A stretch of 64,000 nt of DNA. It comes from Deltaproteobacteria bacterium. GTDB lineage: Bacteria > SZUA-79 > Acidulodesulfobacterales > Acidulodesulfobacteraceae. Numbering within the stretch: the first letter of the stretch is position 1; each line of letters starts with the position of its first letter. The notes beneath the pieces are model-generated. The model was not told where the DNA came from. It saw only the letters and a list, made by a program, of their open reading frames with translations, and searched no databases. The stretch is taken from positions 1 to 64,000 of the forward strand of contig JAMDCP010000012.1 of assembly GCA_023489335.1 (NCBI GenBank), read 5' to 3'. Both the position numbers and the translations under genes were made by a program. Below, one piece after another: positions 8,497 through 17,213 of this stretch.

Positions 8497-9780
8497 ATGC
8501 AATATCTGGCAAGATATAAAAATGAGAACGGATTTTCTATATGGGATTTTATAGAAGGGGAATCCGCAAACGAAATCAGAGATAAACTTATAGACGACGG
8601 CATACTTCCCGATATAGTTTTACCGTTTCCGTTCTCTCTAAAAAAGCATAGGTCTAACGCCGGTTTAAACGACAAGCAGTGCAAAGATATTTTTTTTCAG
8701 CTCGCAAATTTAATAAGGTCAAGCGGCAATATATCCACCTCTGTAAACTTTTTGCATGACAAAATTAACGCTATTAATCAAGATAAATTCGTACACAGGT
8801 CTAAGATAAGGCGTATAATCAATAAATTTGTAAAATATTATTACAACAATAATTTTAAATATCTAATAAAATTTGTCGGTTCCTTGAAGGAGCGGGTTCA
8901 CAAAGGCGACAATCTCGTCGGAATATTTTTAGATAATAAGTTCGACGAAGTCGCCATAAGCCTTTTAAAATCCGCCGAAAAAACAGGGGATTTATATACC
9001 GGATTCATTAAATGCATGCAATATTACGAAGCGAAAACGGGCTATAAGAAAGCTATATTAAATACCTTATCCTATCCCGCCCTCTTATTTTCGCTGCTTT
9101 ACGGCGCGTTCCTAACATTTTTGTTTTTCATTATACCTTCTTTTGCAAGTTTTTTTAAGGAGTTTCCGCATGTTGCGCCCTCGACGCTCGCAATAATCAA
9201 CTTATTTACGCTGCTTAGAGAATATTATTTTTTTTATACCGCAGTTTTTATCGCTGCCTGTATTTTGTTATTTTACTTTTTTGTTTTAAATAAATACAAC
9301 TTAAGGACGAAAATATTCAACGGTCTGGCGGCTATTCCAATAGTAGGCGAGCTCTTCCAATTCGAGTTCTTAAGATATTTTATGTATCAATTCAGCTTGC
9401 TTATATCTTCTGGCGCCGATATAAGAGGGATAATCTCTTTTTTCAAGGACAACACTAAAAACGACTTTTATAAAAATAAGCTCGAGGTAATATATCTTCA
9501 TTTAATGTCTGGATACGGACTTGCAAAAAGTTTTGAAATAGCTTCTTTTTTAAGAGTAGAAGATATTTATTTTATAGATTCGGCGGAGAGAGCCGGCTCC
9601 CTCGATGAGGCGACTATGGACCTCTCAAAAACTTATAGCGAATATTTCGATATCGAAATGAAGCTTTTCAGGAATGCGCTATCGGGAATAGCAGTAGCCT
9701 TAGTCGTAGTTTTTATACTAATTATGTTTACGGGAGTCTATTTGCCGATGGTTAATGGCATGGTGAGTCTGGCAAAATGA
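8497..9780 (+). CDS. pilC: PilC/GspF-type inner-membrane platform protein
   Basis: The protein has 427 residues. It contains two GspF domains: an amphipathic region then a membrane helix near 200-225, another hydrophobic segment near 245-265, and a final helix near 398-420. GADIRGIISFF in the second domain and AEKTGDL / AERAGSLDEA in the first and second domains are the typical GspF signatures. GGAG at 8487-8490 fits ATG 8497 (6-base gap) better than the in-frame GTG at 8494. It anchors the motor ATPase at the membrane. It overlaps the next gene by four bases. Confidence 0.88.
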   Translation: MQYLARYKNENGFSIWDFIEGESANEIRDKLIDDGILPDIVLPFPFSLKKHRSNAGLNDKQCKDIFFQLANLIRSSGNISTSVNFLHDKINAINQDKFVHRSKIRRIINKFVKYYYNNNFKYLIKFVGSLKERVHKGDNLVGIFLDNKFDEVAISLLKSAEKTGDLYTGFIKCMQYYEAKTGYKKAILNTLSYPALLFSLLYGAFLTFLFFIIPSFASFFKEFPHVAPSTLAIINLFTLLREYYFFYTAVFIAACILLFYFFVLNKYNLRTKIFNGLAAIPIVGELFQFEFLRYFMYQFSLLISSGADIRGIISFFKDNTKNDFYKNKLEVIYLHLMSGYGLAKSFEIASFLRVEDIYFIDSAERAGSLDEATMDLSKTYSEYFDIEMKLFRNALSGIAVALVVVFILIMFTGVYLPMVNGMVSLAK

Positions 9781-10076
9781 TTATATTGCTTTCTATCCTT
9801 ATAGGAATTATAATTATTCTAATATTCTTTATAGACTGGGGCAATGCAAAATCTGAGTTCGACTTGGACGACATGGATAATATCGTGGGTATAGGCAAGG
9901 CCGCGGGCGTTTATTTAATAAAAATTAAAGACTATTATATAGTAGCGGGGATGAAAGTTAAAAGCAAAAGAAAAGCTGTTAAAGAGTTCTTGTATTTAAT
10001 AAATAGTAACGGTTATATCCCCCCGGATATGTTCTTTAAGGGTATTAAAAATAACTCGATTAAGGATATTAAATAA
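9777..10076 (+). CDS. Small single-pass membrane protein ending the pilus operon
   Basis: The protein has 99 residues. A strongly hydrophobic N-terminus (about 2-22) is followed by a small soluble domain with IGKAAGVYLIKIKDYYIVAGM, suggestive of a short beta sheet. It overlaps the platform gene by four bases, so it is probably translated with it. I do not recognise the family. Its position suggests an accessory role in pilus assembly. Confidence 0.55.
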   Translation: MIILLSILIGIIIILIFFIDWGNAKSEFDLDDMDNIVGIGKAAGVYLIKIKDYYIVAGMKVKSKRKAVKEFLYLINSNGYIPPDMFFKGIKNNSIKDIK

Positions 10077-10156
10077 AAACCAAAAACGGATACCGTAAAA
10101 AAACAAACCCGCTAAACCGCTTATGAAATAAGTATTTGCCGGTTTACACATTTTAG

Positions 10157-10201
10157 CTGTTAACCACTGGGTCGGCGGTTCGAATCCGTCTCGGGGAGCC
10201 A
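10157..10201 (+). tRNA. 3' fragment of tRNA-Asn (GUU), probable attachment-site remnant
   Basis: The sequence starts in the anticodon loop (CTGTTAA, 10157-10163) and continues as CCACT, a variable loop, a complete T arm (GGCGG-TTCGAAT-CCGTC) and an acceptor 3' strand ending GCCA at 10201. The matching 5' half is absent: upstream there is no AGTGG to pair with CCACT and no TCCCCGA. Such a 3' tRNA piece is what tRNA-targeting integrases leave at the far end of an insertion. The stretch 10077-10156 before it shows nothing else. Confidence 0.75.
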
Positions 10202-10275
10202 TTCAAAAACCCTTCAAAGCCTTTAAAATCGTAAAAATTTCTCCTGCCAAAATAAACTAAAAAAAACTAAAAAAC

Positions 10276-10304
10276 TTGACATTTGCAAAAAGGCAAGGTA
10301 TATT
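10276..10304 (+). promoter_or_regulatory. Near-consensus sigma70 promoter of the repeat-protein gene
   Basis: TTGACA (10276-10281), a spacer of exactly 17 bp, and TATATT (10299-10304). It lies about 95 bp before the start codon. The gene behind it also has its own terminator, so it forms a separate unit, probably well expressed. Confidence 0.7.
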
Positions 10305-10400
10305 AATAAAAAATTGATATGCTTTATTGAATATAATAAATAAATTATTCTTTCTAAAAATTAAAATTTAATTAAATTGACAAAGTCAAAGGAGTCAATT

Positions 10401-11249
10401 ATGAAAACTGTAAAATTTTTACAAATTTTTTTAATCGGTTTTATTGCTTCAGGAATTGTTTTTGCCGGAACGACTTACGGGGCAAAGGCGCAAATTACCC
10501 ATAAAACGGTAATTAATAATAATGCAAAATTAATGAAGTTATACATAAAGATACTTAATAAAGTCGGTAATAACCACAAGGCCGCCGTAGAAATCGAAAA
10601 AAAACTTAACATAAGCCCTGCAGGTTTAAAGTTATATATGAAAAAAGGCGCCGGGTTAGGGGATGCTGTTTTTGTAAAATTGATTGAAGACAATACTAAC
10701 GCTATAGATAAAACAAACATAAAAAACTTTATTAAAGAATATTTAGCAGACAACAATACCATATCTCAGCTTAACGGCAACGAAGTAAATGTTAAAAATG
10801 TAATTAAAGAAATGAACGGAGTGGTTAACTTAAAGGTAGTAAACGAGGTATATAGAACCGAAACCGGTGTGACCGTTGACCATACCCTGTCTCTTGCGGT
10901 TAACACCCAGAATACGACACATAATTTAAAATTAGAAAATTATATGACTAATGAAAACGGTAATGTCTATAAAAATCAGACCATGCAAAATCAGATAAAT
11001 CAAGTAAATAATACCCAGCACCAGATAAATCAAGTAAATAATACCCAGCACCAGATAAATCAAGTAAATAATACCCAGCAACAAATTCAGCAAACCAATA
11101 ATACTCAGCAGCAGATGCAGCAGATGAACAATACCCAGCAACAAATTCAGCAAACCAATAATACTCAGCAGCAGATGCAGCAGATGAACAATACCCAGCA
11201 ACAAATTCAACAAACCAATAATATGCAGCAGCAGATGATGGGCAGGTAA
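10401..11249 (+). CDS. Secreted protein with Q/N-rich decapeptide repeats
   Basis: The protein has 282 residues from ATG 10401, which AGGAG a few bases upstream supports over an in-frame TTG at 10377. A signal peptide (about 1-29) ends in AKA. A middle domain (30-190) of helices and strands belongs to no family I know. Residues 197-276 are eight tandem decapeptides of the type QQIQQTNNTQ, QQMQQMNNTQ or HQINQVNNTQ, followed by a Met-rich tail. The repeat is low-complexity and prion-like in composition, with no Pro or charged residues. An exported surface or matrix protein is possible. A beta-barrel gene follows. Confidence 0.75.
   Translation: MKTVKFLQIFLIGFIASGIVFAGTTYGAKAQITHKTVINNNAKLMKLYIKILNKVGNNHKAAVEIEKKLNISPAGLKLYMKKGAGLGDAVFVKLIEDNTNAIDKTNIKNFIKEYLADNNTISQLNGNEVNVKNVIKEMNGVVNLKVVNEVYRTETGVTVDHTLSLAVNTQNTTHNLKLENYMTNENGNVYKNQTMQNQINQVNNTQHQINQVNNTQHQINQVNNTQQQIQQTNNTQQQMQQMNNTQQQIQQTNNTQQQMQQMNNTQQQIQQTNNMQQQMMGR
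10989..11228 (+). repeat. In-frame tandem repeat, 30-bp unit with 60-bp higher order
   Basis: Eight 30-bp units encode the decapeptides. The first three (10989-11078) are nearly identical. From 11079 a 60-bp unit follows: 11101-11160 and 11161-11220 differ at one position only (11210). Such regular DNA should change copy number by slippage. It is coding, without spacers, and not a CRISPR. Confidence 0.95.
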
Positions 11250-11269
11250 TTAATTAAAATTTTATATAA

Positions 11270-11319
11270 ATGCAAGCTAAATACAAAAATATAATTCTTA
11301 TTTAGCTTGCATTTTTTTT
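11270..11319 (+). terminator. Rho-independent terminator
   Basis: A perfect 14-bp stem (11270-11283 with 11299-11312) with a 15-base loop is followed by eight T. It lies 20 bp after the repeat-protein stop and separates it from the next gene. Confidence 0.85.
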
Positions 11320-11346
11320 ATAAAATAAAAAGGGGGATATTTAATA

Positions 11347-12150
11347 ATGATAAGAAAAATAAAAGTGTTTTATGCCGCTTTTTTTGTTTTTTTAATAATT
11401 TCCATAAGTATAAATATATCTAAATCATTCGGCGCTTCAAGTTTGCAGATAGGAACCGGCTATAACGAAACATGGGGCAAATACGGCACAAATTATACTA
11501 CATCCTTAATTTATATCCCGCTTAATATAAATTATTATCCGGATAAAACCTTTAATTTTCAAGCCACGATACCATATATGCAGGTTCATAAACAAACATC
11601 GACGGTGATCATTAACGGTATACCAGTTCAAAAAGCCGGCGCATCTACTTCAACCACCGAAAGCGGTTTAGGGGATATAGTATTGACCGGAAATTATAAC
11701 ATTACAAATCAGGCGGTAAACCCTTCTCTTCCAACCTTAACGGCAACGGTCTTCGTTGACCTGCCGACAGCCAGCAAATCCACCGGTTTGGGAACAGGAA
11801 AAGCAAATTACGGTTTTCAATTAGGTATTACGCAGCTAATAAAATCTTATTTTTACTTTATAAACGGCGGTTATACCGTTTTAGGCAAACCTTCGGGTGT
11901 TACGAGTCTTACCAACCCTTTTTCCGCATATGCCGGCGCAGGTAAATTAATCACAAAAAACTTATCGGTTGCCGTCTCGGGAGCATGGTCGCAGGCAATT
12001 ATATCTGGAACACACGATGCCGTGACGGGAAATCTATCCGTAATTTATACGGTGGTGAAAAATAATACGATAGGCGTTACTTACATAAAAGGTTTTACAA
12101 ACGAAAGCCCGTCTCAAGGAATCATGTTAAACTATTCACTTATGTTTTAA
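11347..12150 (+). CDS. Outer-membrane beta-barrel protein (phenol-degradation meta-pathway type)
   Basis: The protein has 267 residues. Signal peptide (about 1-30), then alternating beta strands with turns, SGLGDIVLTGNYNI near residues 106-119 and a terminal Phe (NYSLMF), the usual outer-membrane insertion signal. The strand pattern with a GLGD motif resembles the family named after the phenol meta-pathway, a loosely defined set of barrels of unknown substrate. GGGGG lies 10 bases before the start. The terminator of the previous gene separates the two, but their proximity may be functional. Confidence 0.65.
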   Translation: MIRKIKVFYAAFFVFLIISISINISKSFGASSLQIGTGYNETWGKYGTNYTTSLIYIPLNINYYPDKTFNFQATIPYMQVHKQTSTVIINGIPVQKAGASTSTTESGLGDIVLTGNYNITNQAVNPSLPTLTATVFVDLPTASKSTGLGTGKANYGFQLGITQLIKSYFYFINGGYTVLGKPSGVTSLTNPFSAYAGAGKLITKNLSVAVSGAWSQAIISGTHDAVTGNLSVIYTVVKNNTIGVTYIKGFTNESPSQGIMLNYSLMF

Positions 12151-12192
12151 AATATTAAAAGATTAGATTAGTTATGAAATGTAATTCATAAG

Positions 12193-12417
12193 CTAATATT
12201 CGTAAAATTTTAAAATAAACATAGCGGCGAATAATATTACGGCTGAAAGTATTATAAAATATAAAATGGAATAAACCGCTATACCTATAACCAAATAAAA
12301 TAACAAAATCAATCTCTTAATGCGTTTTAAATCTTCATGGCGCAAGAGAAAGCCGATAAATATACTCACAACAATATATATAACAGATTCGATTATTATT
12401 ATATTGAAATTAATCAT
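12193..12417 (-). CDS. Small hydrophobic membrane protein
   Basis: The protein has 74 residues with two or three predicted membrane segments (about 4-24, 34-54 and 52-70) separated by RHEDLKRIKR, which would be cytoplasmic. It lies 15 bp after the UDP-glucuronate decarboxylase on the same strand. I do not recognise it. Confidence 0.45.
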   Translation of the reverse strand: MINFNIIIIESVIYIVVSIFIGFLLRHEDLKRIKRLILLFYLVIGIAVYSILYFIILSAVILFAAMFILKFYEY

Positions 12418-12432
12418 AAATGAATATTGAAG

Positions 12433-13368
12433 TTAATGCTTTAAAACCTTCCCGAAATAAGATATAGTCTTTTTAAGCCCTTCTTCTATGCTAACCTTTG
12501 GATTATATCCCAAAACCTTTCTTGCAAGCGTTAAATCGGGGTTTCTTTGGATAGGGTCGTCTTTCGGCAATTCCACGAATTTAATTTTTGATTTTGAACC
12601 TGTCAGGGATATAACCAATTTTGCAAAATCTATTACGGTAAATTCGTAATTATTGCCCAAGTTTACGGGTCCAGTAAACCCGCTTTTATTTTCCATGAAA
12701 AGCATAATGCCGTCTATCAAATCGGATATATAGCAAAAAGACCTTGTCTGTTTTCCGTCTCCGTAAACGGTCAAATCATCCCCCTTTAACGCCTGTACTA
12801 TGAAGTTCGAAACCACCCTGCCGTCGTTTTCGAGCATCTTTGGGCCATAAGTATTAAAAACCCTGACCACTCTTATGTCCACTCCGTACTGCCTGTGATA
12901 ATCGAACATTATCGTCTCTGCCGCCCTCTTGCCCTCGTCATAACAAGACCTTATAGAAATTGGGTTTACATTGCCGTTATAACTTTCCGGCTGAGGATGG
13001 ACATTCGGCGAACCGTAAACTTCGGATGTCGAAGTATGTAAAACCGGAACCTTAAGCCTCCTTGCGTTTTCCATTACATTAAATATGCCGTAAACATTGT
13101 CTTTCATGGTTTTAATAGGGTCTTTCTGATAATGGGGAACGGATGCGGGACAGGCTAAATTTATTATAAAGTCCGCCTCAATGCTAAAAGGTTCGCTAAT
13201 ATCGTGCCTTATAACTTCAAAAGCAGGGTTATTCGTAAATTCCAAAACATTAGTCTTTGAACCGGTATAAAAATTATCCATACATAAAACTTCATATCCA
13301 GAATCCAGCAATCTTTCGCATAAATTAGAACCTATAAAACCTGCTCCGCCGGTAACAAGCACTCTCAT
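12433..13368 (-). CDS. uxs: UDP-glucuronate decarboxylase (UDP-xylose synthase)
   Basis: The protein has 311 residues, an extended short-chain dehydrogenase. The NAD site [10 protein letters not shown] lies at 7-16, STSEVYG around 112-118 includes the catalytic Thr/Ser, and the catalytic Tyr and Lys are in SCYDEGKR, a sequence particular to UXS-type enzymes. It converts UDP-glucuronate to UDP-xylose for envelope polysaccharide. It lies 19 bp after cbiH on the same strand with no obvious terminator, so it may be co-transcribed with cobalamin genes although the functions are unrelated. Confidence 0.88.
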   Translation of the reverse strand: MRVLVTGGAGFIGSNLCERLLDSGYEVLCMDNFYTGSKTNVLEFTNNPAFEVIRHDISEPFSIEADFIINLACPASVPHYQKDPIKTMKDNVYGIFNVMENARRLKVPVLHTSTSEVYGSPNVHPQPESYNGNVNPISIRSCYDEGKRAAETIMFDYHRQYGVDIRVVRVFNTYGPKMLENDGRVVSNFIVQALKGDDLTVYGDGKQTRSFCYISDLIDGIMLFMENKSGFTGPVNLGNNYEFTVIDFAKLVISLTGSKSKIKFVELPKDDPIQRNPDLTLARKVLGYNPKVSIEEGLKKTISYFGKVLKH

Positions 13369-13387
13369 AATTTTCCCCTTCCGTCCT

Positions 13388-14173
13388 CTAATAATTTATT
13401 TTTTTATTCAAATCATATTTATTTCCATAACCGCGTTTAGTTATCATATATAAATCATTTACGTAGGTATTGCTGCTTCCCACTATTACCGTAGTATTCA
13501 TGGTAACTATATCAAAATTATCGATGTTTTCTAATGTCGTTATAACAATTTCTTCGTCCGGTCTGGTAACAGCCTTTACAATAGCGGCCGGCCTGTCATG
13601 CTCGATATTTTCCAATAAAATATTTTTTGCAATTGTAAGTTCCTCTTTTCTTTTCATGCTCTTGGGATTATATATTATTATAACAAAATCGCCTGCGGAT
13701 GCCGCTCTTAACCTCTTTTCTATATCTTTCCACGGCGTCAAAAGATTGGATAGCGAAATAACGCAAAAATCGTTAGTAATAGGCGCTCCGACCGCCGATG
13801 AAACGGCGCAGAAAGCCGGTATTCCCGGAATGAACTCTACCGGAACTTTGCCGACAAGAGATTCTTTTTCTATAATTTCAAGTAAAAGTCCGCTCATGCC
13901 GTAAATTCCGGCATCTCCTCCCGAAACAAGCGCTACTGTTTTACCTTCCAAAGATTTTTTAACCGCCGCCTCGCATCTTTTGATTTCGTCTTTCATGTTA
14001 AACGGCATTTTTTCCTGATTTTCGCTTAATATATCCCCTATCTGTTTTAAATAAGATGAATAACCTATTACGACTTCGGCATCTTTTACGGCATCCAGAG
14101 CTTTTTTGCTCAAGTGGTCCGTGTCCCCCGGTCCTGTTCCTATAACCGCAATTTTCCCAAAATCTTTATTCAT
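13388..14173 (-). CDS. cbiH: Cobalt-precorrin-3 C17-methyltransferase (CbiH/CobJ)
   Basis: The protein has 261 residues. [18 protein letters not shown] at 8-25 is the SAM-methyltransferase entry motif of the CobJ/CbiH type, followed by [23 protein letters not shown] (about 75-90) and [23 protein letters not shown]. The enzyme methylates C17 and contracts the corrin ring. Neighbouring cbiG and cbiD place it in the anaerobic (early cobalt insertion) pathway, so CbiH is the proper name. It is the last cbi gene of this run. Confidence 0.88.
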   Translation of the reverse strand: MNKDFGKIAVIGTGPGDTDHLSKKALDAVKDAEVVIGYSSYLKQIGDILSENQEKMPFNMKDEIKRCEAAVKKSLEGKTVALVSGGDAGIYGMSGLLLEIIEKESLVGKVPVEFIPGIPAFCAVSSAVGAPITNDFCVISLSNLLTPWKDIEKRLRAASAGDFVIIIYNPKSMKRKEELTIAKNILLENIEHDRPAAIVKAVTRPDEEIVITTLENIDNFDIVTMNTTVIVGSSNTYVNDLYMITKRGYGNKYDLNKKINY

Positions 14174-14195
14174 TTTGCCTGCCCCCTCCTTTTAG

Positions 14196-15560
14196 TTATA
14201 TTGCAACAGCCACAGCCATTGTTACATTGCCTTTCTTTTTCTTGCATATTAAAAGCTCCTTATTTTTAGACGACAAAAGAGCGCATGGCTCGCAAACGGA
14301 GTAAGCGCCCGTATATTCATAACACAAAGATTTCGTATTATTTTCACAGGTTTTATTTTTCTCGATAAATTCGTTAATTTCCTCTTTTGAATAAAAATCA
14401 ATAAATTTCCCATATTTTTCCCCGAATTTTAAAATTCCGTCTTCATCCTGTTTAATATCTATAGTTGCAATATTTCTTGCGCAGTTTAAAGATAAATTAT
14501 ATTCGGCGAATACCGATGAAACAAACCCGTCTATCTCGCTAAAACCCGTATTTTTATTGCAGCCTATGCCTACGGCAAGGCTTTTCGGCCTTAAAATAGC
14601 AACATTAATGTTATGTTTATCGGAAAACCCATCTAATTCGTATAATTCTTCCAATTCTTCCAACTTAGCCCTTCTTGAAATAATAATTAAATTTAATGGA
14701 GTTATAGAATTGTTTATTAATTCCTTAAGTTTTAATGCAGAGGTTATAAACCTGAAATCCTGTTCCTTTGAATACTTTCCGGCATACTGCTTTAACTCTT
14801 TTATATAACGATTAAAATCAAACCCTCCTTTTATCCATTCATCTTCATTTAAATAAACGATAAACTTTTCGCCGTTTAAAGAAGCTTTATTAAACTCTTT
14901 TATTTTGGTTTTAGCCTCCTCGATAAAGAATCCAAATCTTTTTGCAAACATATCTACCGAAAACCTTCCAGAAACATCCGTTGCCGTTGTTATAACAGGT
15001 ATGGCTCCTAAAATATTCGCGGCATGCTCCGTAAACTCGTTCCCCCCTCCGATATGCCCCGACAATAAACTTACGGCAAACTTGCCAAGTTCGTCGATTA
15101 CTACAACGCCGGGATCGCTTAATTTGTCTTTAATGTGCGGAGAAATAAGCCTTGCGACCGCCCCCAGCGCTAAAAAAAATACGATAAAATCAAACTCGTT
15201 AAATAAATTATTTAAAAAGTCATTTGATAAGTTATCATATGTTTTTACGCAAATAGAAAAATCATCGCTATTTCCGGGTTTGGATTTAAGTTTAAAGCCA
15301 AAGATTTTGGATAATTCTTCATTTGCCGTAAGAATTAAATCTTTTTTCGATTTTTCGATAAAAATATTTATATTTGTAATATTTATATTAAAATTATCCG
15401 TCTTAAAAATACCTTCGGAAGCCTTTAAAGCCAGCAACAAACTGTTTTTGGAAAACGGCATAAACGCAATGTCCGTTATCCCGCTCACAGGGTTACAGCT
15501 TTGCTCCCGGCCTTCAACCGCCTTCTTTAAGCCTGAATGAGTGCGAAAAACTCTTATCAT
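14196..15560 (-). CDS. cbiG: Cobalt-precorrin-5A hydrolase (CbiG)
   Basis: The protein has 454 residues. The central domain has VFFLALGAVARLISPHIKDKLSDPGVVVIDE and LLSGHIGGGNEF, the CbiG signatures. The C-terminal domain has LAVGIGCNKNTG, where typical CbiG reads GIGCRRG. It opens the ring lactone and releases acetaldehyde in the anaerobic route. The start is uncertain: ATG 15560 gives a 47-bp overlap with cbiF, and the fold seems to begin near residue 28, so a later start (Met34, 15461) is possible. Confidence 0.85.
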   Translation of the reverse strand: MIRVFRTHSGLKKAVEGREQSCNPVSGITDIAFMPFSKNSLLLALKASEGIFKTDNFNINITNINIFIEKSKKDLILTANEELSKIFGFKLKSKPGNSDDFSICVKTYDNLSNDFLNNLFNEFDFIVFFLALGAVARLISPHIKDKLSDPGVVVIDELGKFAVSLLSGHIGGGNEFTEHAANILGAIPVITTATDVSGRFSVDMFAKRFGFFIEEAKTKIKEFNKASLNGEKFIVYLNEDEWIKGGFDFNRYIKELKQYAGKYSKEQDFRFITSALKLKELINNSITPLNLIIISRRAKLEELEELYELDGFSDKHNINVAILRPKSLAVGIGCNKNTGFSEIDGFVSSVFAEYNLSLNCARNIATIDIKQDEDGILKFGEKYGKFIDFYSKEEINEFIEKNKTCENNTKSLCYEYTGAYSVCEPCALLSSKNKELLICKKKKGNVTMAVAVAI

Positions 15561-16329
15561 ATAATTTAGACCTATTTTTTTCGTAATATTTTCCCTTTAA
15601 AGCATCTCCGACAATTAAAACAGCCATATTCTTTACGGAGTACTCCTCTGCCGTTTTAACGACATCTTTCAATAAACAGCCTATTAAAAGCTCGCTTTCA
15701 AGCGAAACATCCCTGGCTATTAAGCACGGGGTATCAAGGGGGTAATGCTCGAGAAGGTCTCTTACAACAGATTCTATTATCCCGAAACTTAAATATATAG
15801 CCATAGTTGCATTGTGTTTTGCAAGGCTTTTTATGTCCTGTCCTTTCGGCATTTTCCCTGTTCTTCCCTCCCCCCTGCAAAATATAACCGTCTGGGATAC
15901 ATCCGGCAGCGTCAAGGTTGACCTGTTTGCGGCGCTTGCCGCAAAGGCCGCCGTAACGCCGGGGATAATCTCATAGTCTATCCCCATTTCCTCAAGATAA
16001 GTCATCTGCTCGTTAATAGATGAATAAATGGAGGAATCCCCTGCATGAAGTATTGAAATAATCCGGGCTTCGTCCTTATCGCTATTTAATTTTAATAAAT
16101 TTACAAGCCGTTCCTTAATTTCATCAAAATTAAGGCTTTTCATATCTATAAGTAAAACTTCATTTTTAAATATCTCAAGCACTTTTGGATTTATTAAAGA
16201 ACCTGCGTAAAAAACGACATCCGATTTTTTTAATATATTGTAAGCCTTTACGGTTAAAAGTTCGGGATCTCCCGGACCTGCGCCCACAAAATATATCTCT
16301 GGCGAAATTATACCCGCTTCATTCCTCAT
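15514..16329 (-). CDS. cbiF: Cobalt-precorrin-4 C11-methyltransferase (CbiF/CobM)
   Basis: The protein has 271 residues. IYFVGAGPGDPELLTVKA begins the fold, followed by VVFYAGSLINPKVL, HAGDSSIYSSINEQM (about 97-111) and PGVTAAFAASAA, all typical of CobM/CbiF. It adds the C11 methyl group using SAM. It overlaps cbiL by four bases and cbiG by 47 bases, showing translation coupling within the run. Confidence 0.9.
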   Translation of the reverse strand: MRNEAGIISPEIYFVGAGPGDPELLTVKAYNILKKSDVVFYAGSLINPKVLEIFKNEVLLIDMKSLNFDEIKERLVNLLKLNSDKDEARIISILHAGDSSIYSSINEQMTYLEEMGIDYEIIPGVTAAFAASAANRSTLTLPDVSQTVIFCRGEGRTGKMPKGQDIKSLAKHNATMAIYLSFGIIESVVRDLLEHYPLDTPCLIARDVSLESELLIGCLLKDVVKTAEEYSVKNMAVLIVGDALKGKYYEKNRSKLYDKSFSHSFRLKEGG

Positions 16330-17105
16330 AAAAATACCCCTATAAGAATAGAAAAATAATCAAATTCAACTTCTAAGCCGCCGCTATTTATCTTTGTTTT
16401 CAGGTTTAAATCGTCATCGCAGAAGCCGTCTAAAAGCCTTGACCTTTCGATTAAATAGAGTTTAAGTTTTCCTTCTTTAAAATTATTAATATATGAATTT
16501 TTAAAGATTTCCATAATATTTTTTAAGTACGCCCCTGTCTTCATAAAAACGATAACTTGCGGTTTCGCGCTTTTTTTTGCCATAAAATTTATCTCGCCTT
16601 CTATTTCTTTTAAATCCTTTTTAATAGGAACGGTTATAAAAACCGAGCTATTTTTTATTATATAAGGTTCGCCGATTAGATTAAAAGAATAATTAAAAGA
16701 CGATATCCCTGGGGTAATATTTATCTTTAATTCTTCATTATTTTTTACCGCCTCATTTTTAATGGCATTATATAAACCCCAGTATGTGCTGTAAAACATC
16801 GGGTCGCCTATCGTTATATAGGAACAGGCCCCTTCCCTTAATTTACCGATTATCTTAAGGGCGTTTTCCTTATAAAGCTCGTCATTTCTGCCTTTTGACA
16901 GCTTCATCTCAATTTCGAGCGGGATCATCCTTTCCCCTGCGATATCCCGCCCTCCGAACAATTCTATAGCGCTTTTTACGATATTATAAGCAATCTTATT
17001 TTTCCCGAAAGTTACTTCGGGATAAAATATAAAATCGCTGCTTTTAAGAACTTTAACGGCTTTGAGCGTAATTAGTTCAGGGTCTCCCGGCCCTACGCCT
17101 ACCAC
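16326..17105 (-). CDS. cbiL: Cobalt-precorrin-2 C20-methyltransferase (CbiL/CobI)
   Basis: The protein has 259 residues from a GTG. VGVGPGDPELITLKAVKVLKSSD is followed by IFYPEV, ITIGDPMFYSTYWGLY (about 97-112) and ITPGISSFNYSFNLIGEP. This is the C20-methyltransferase of corrin synthesis. No ATG lies close upstream in frame, so GTG 17105 is the best start, although the family usually has a few more residues before VGVGPGD. It overlaps cbiF by four bases. Confidence 0.85.
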   Translation of the reverse strand: MVGVGPGDPELITLKAVKVLKSSDFIFYPEVTFGKNKIAYNIVKSAIELFGGRDIAGERMIPLEIEMKLSKGRNDELYKENALKIIGKLREGACSYITIGDPMFYSTYWGLYNAIKNEAVKNNEELKINITPGISSFNYSFNLIGEPYIIKNSSVFITVPIKKDLKEIEGEINFMAKKSAKPQVIVFMKTGAYLKNIMEIFKNSYINNFKEGKLKLYLIERSRLLDGFCDDDLNLKTKINSGGLEVEFDYFSILIGVFL

Positions 17106-17149
17106 ATTTAATAAATTTAATCGATTAATGGCTGTTTACCCCGTCCTAA

Positions 17150-17172
17150 CCCTCCCCCATCAAGGGGAAGGG
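17150..17172. repeat. GC-rich inverted repeat in the cbiET-cbiL gap
   Basis: CCCTCCCC (17150-17157) pairs with GGGG-A-AGGG (17164-17172) in an otherwise AT-rich 108-bp intergenic gap. Read on the plus strand it is followed by six T, but no plus-strand gene ends here. It may be a scattered REP-like element or an mRNA processing hairpin of the minus-strand operon. Confidence 0.5.
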
Positions 17173-17213
17173 ACCTTTTTTCCAATTTTATTTTAAGATA
17201 TCCTTTCATTAAC

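Noticed and set aside
9996..10202. Minus-strand frame of 68 codons beginning MAPRDGFEPPTQ
   Set aside because: This start is the well-known false translation of a tRNA T arm and acceptor read backwards. It covers the tRNA-Asn fragment and has no ribosome site.
10932..11249. Regular repeats resembling a CRISPR array, and a minus-strand Leu-rich frame over them
   Set aside because: The repeats are continuous in-frame decapeptide codons without spacers, and the minus frame is only their mirror.
12172..12191. Inverted repeat TTATGAA/TTCATAA after the beta-barrel gene as a terminator
   Set aside because: The stem is only 7 bp of mostly A and T, with no T run on either side.
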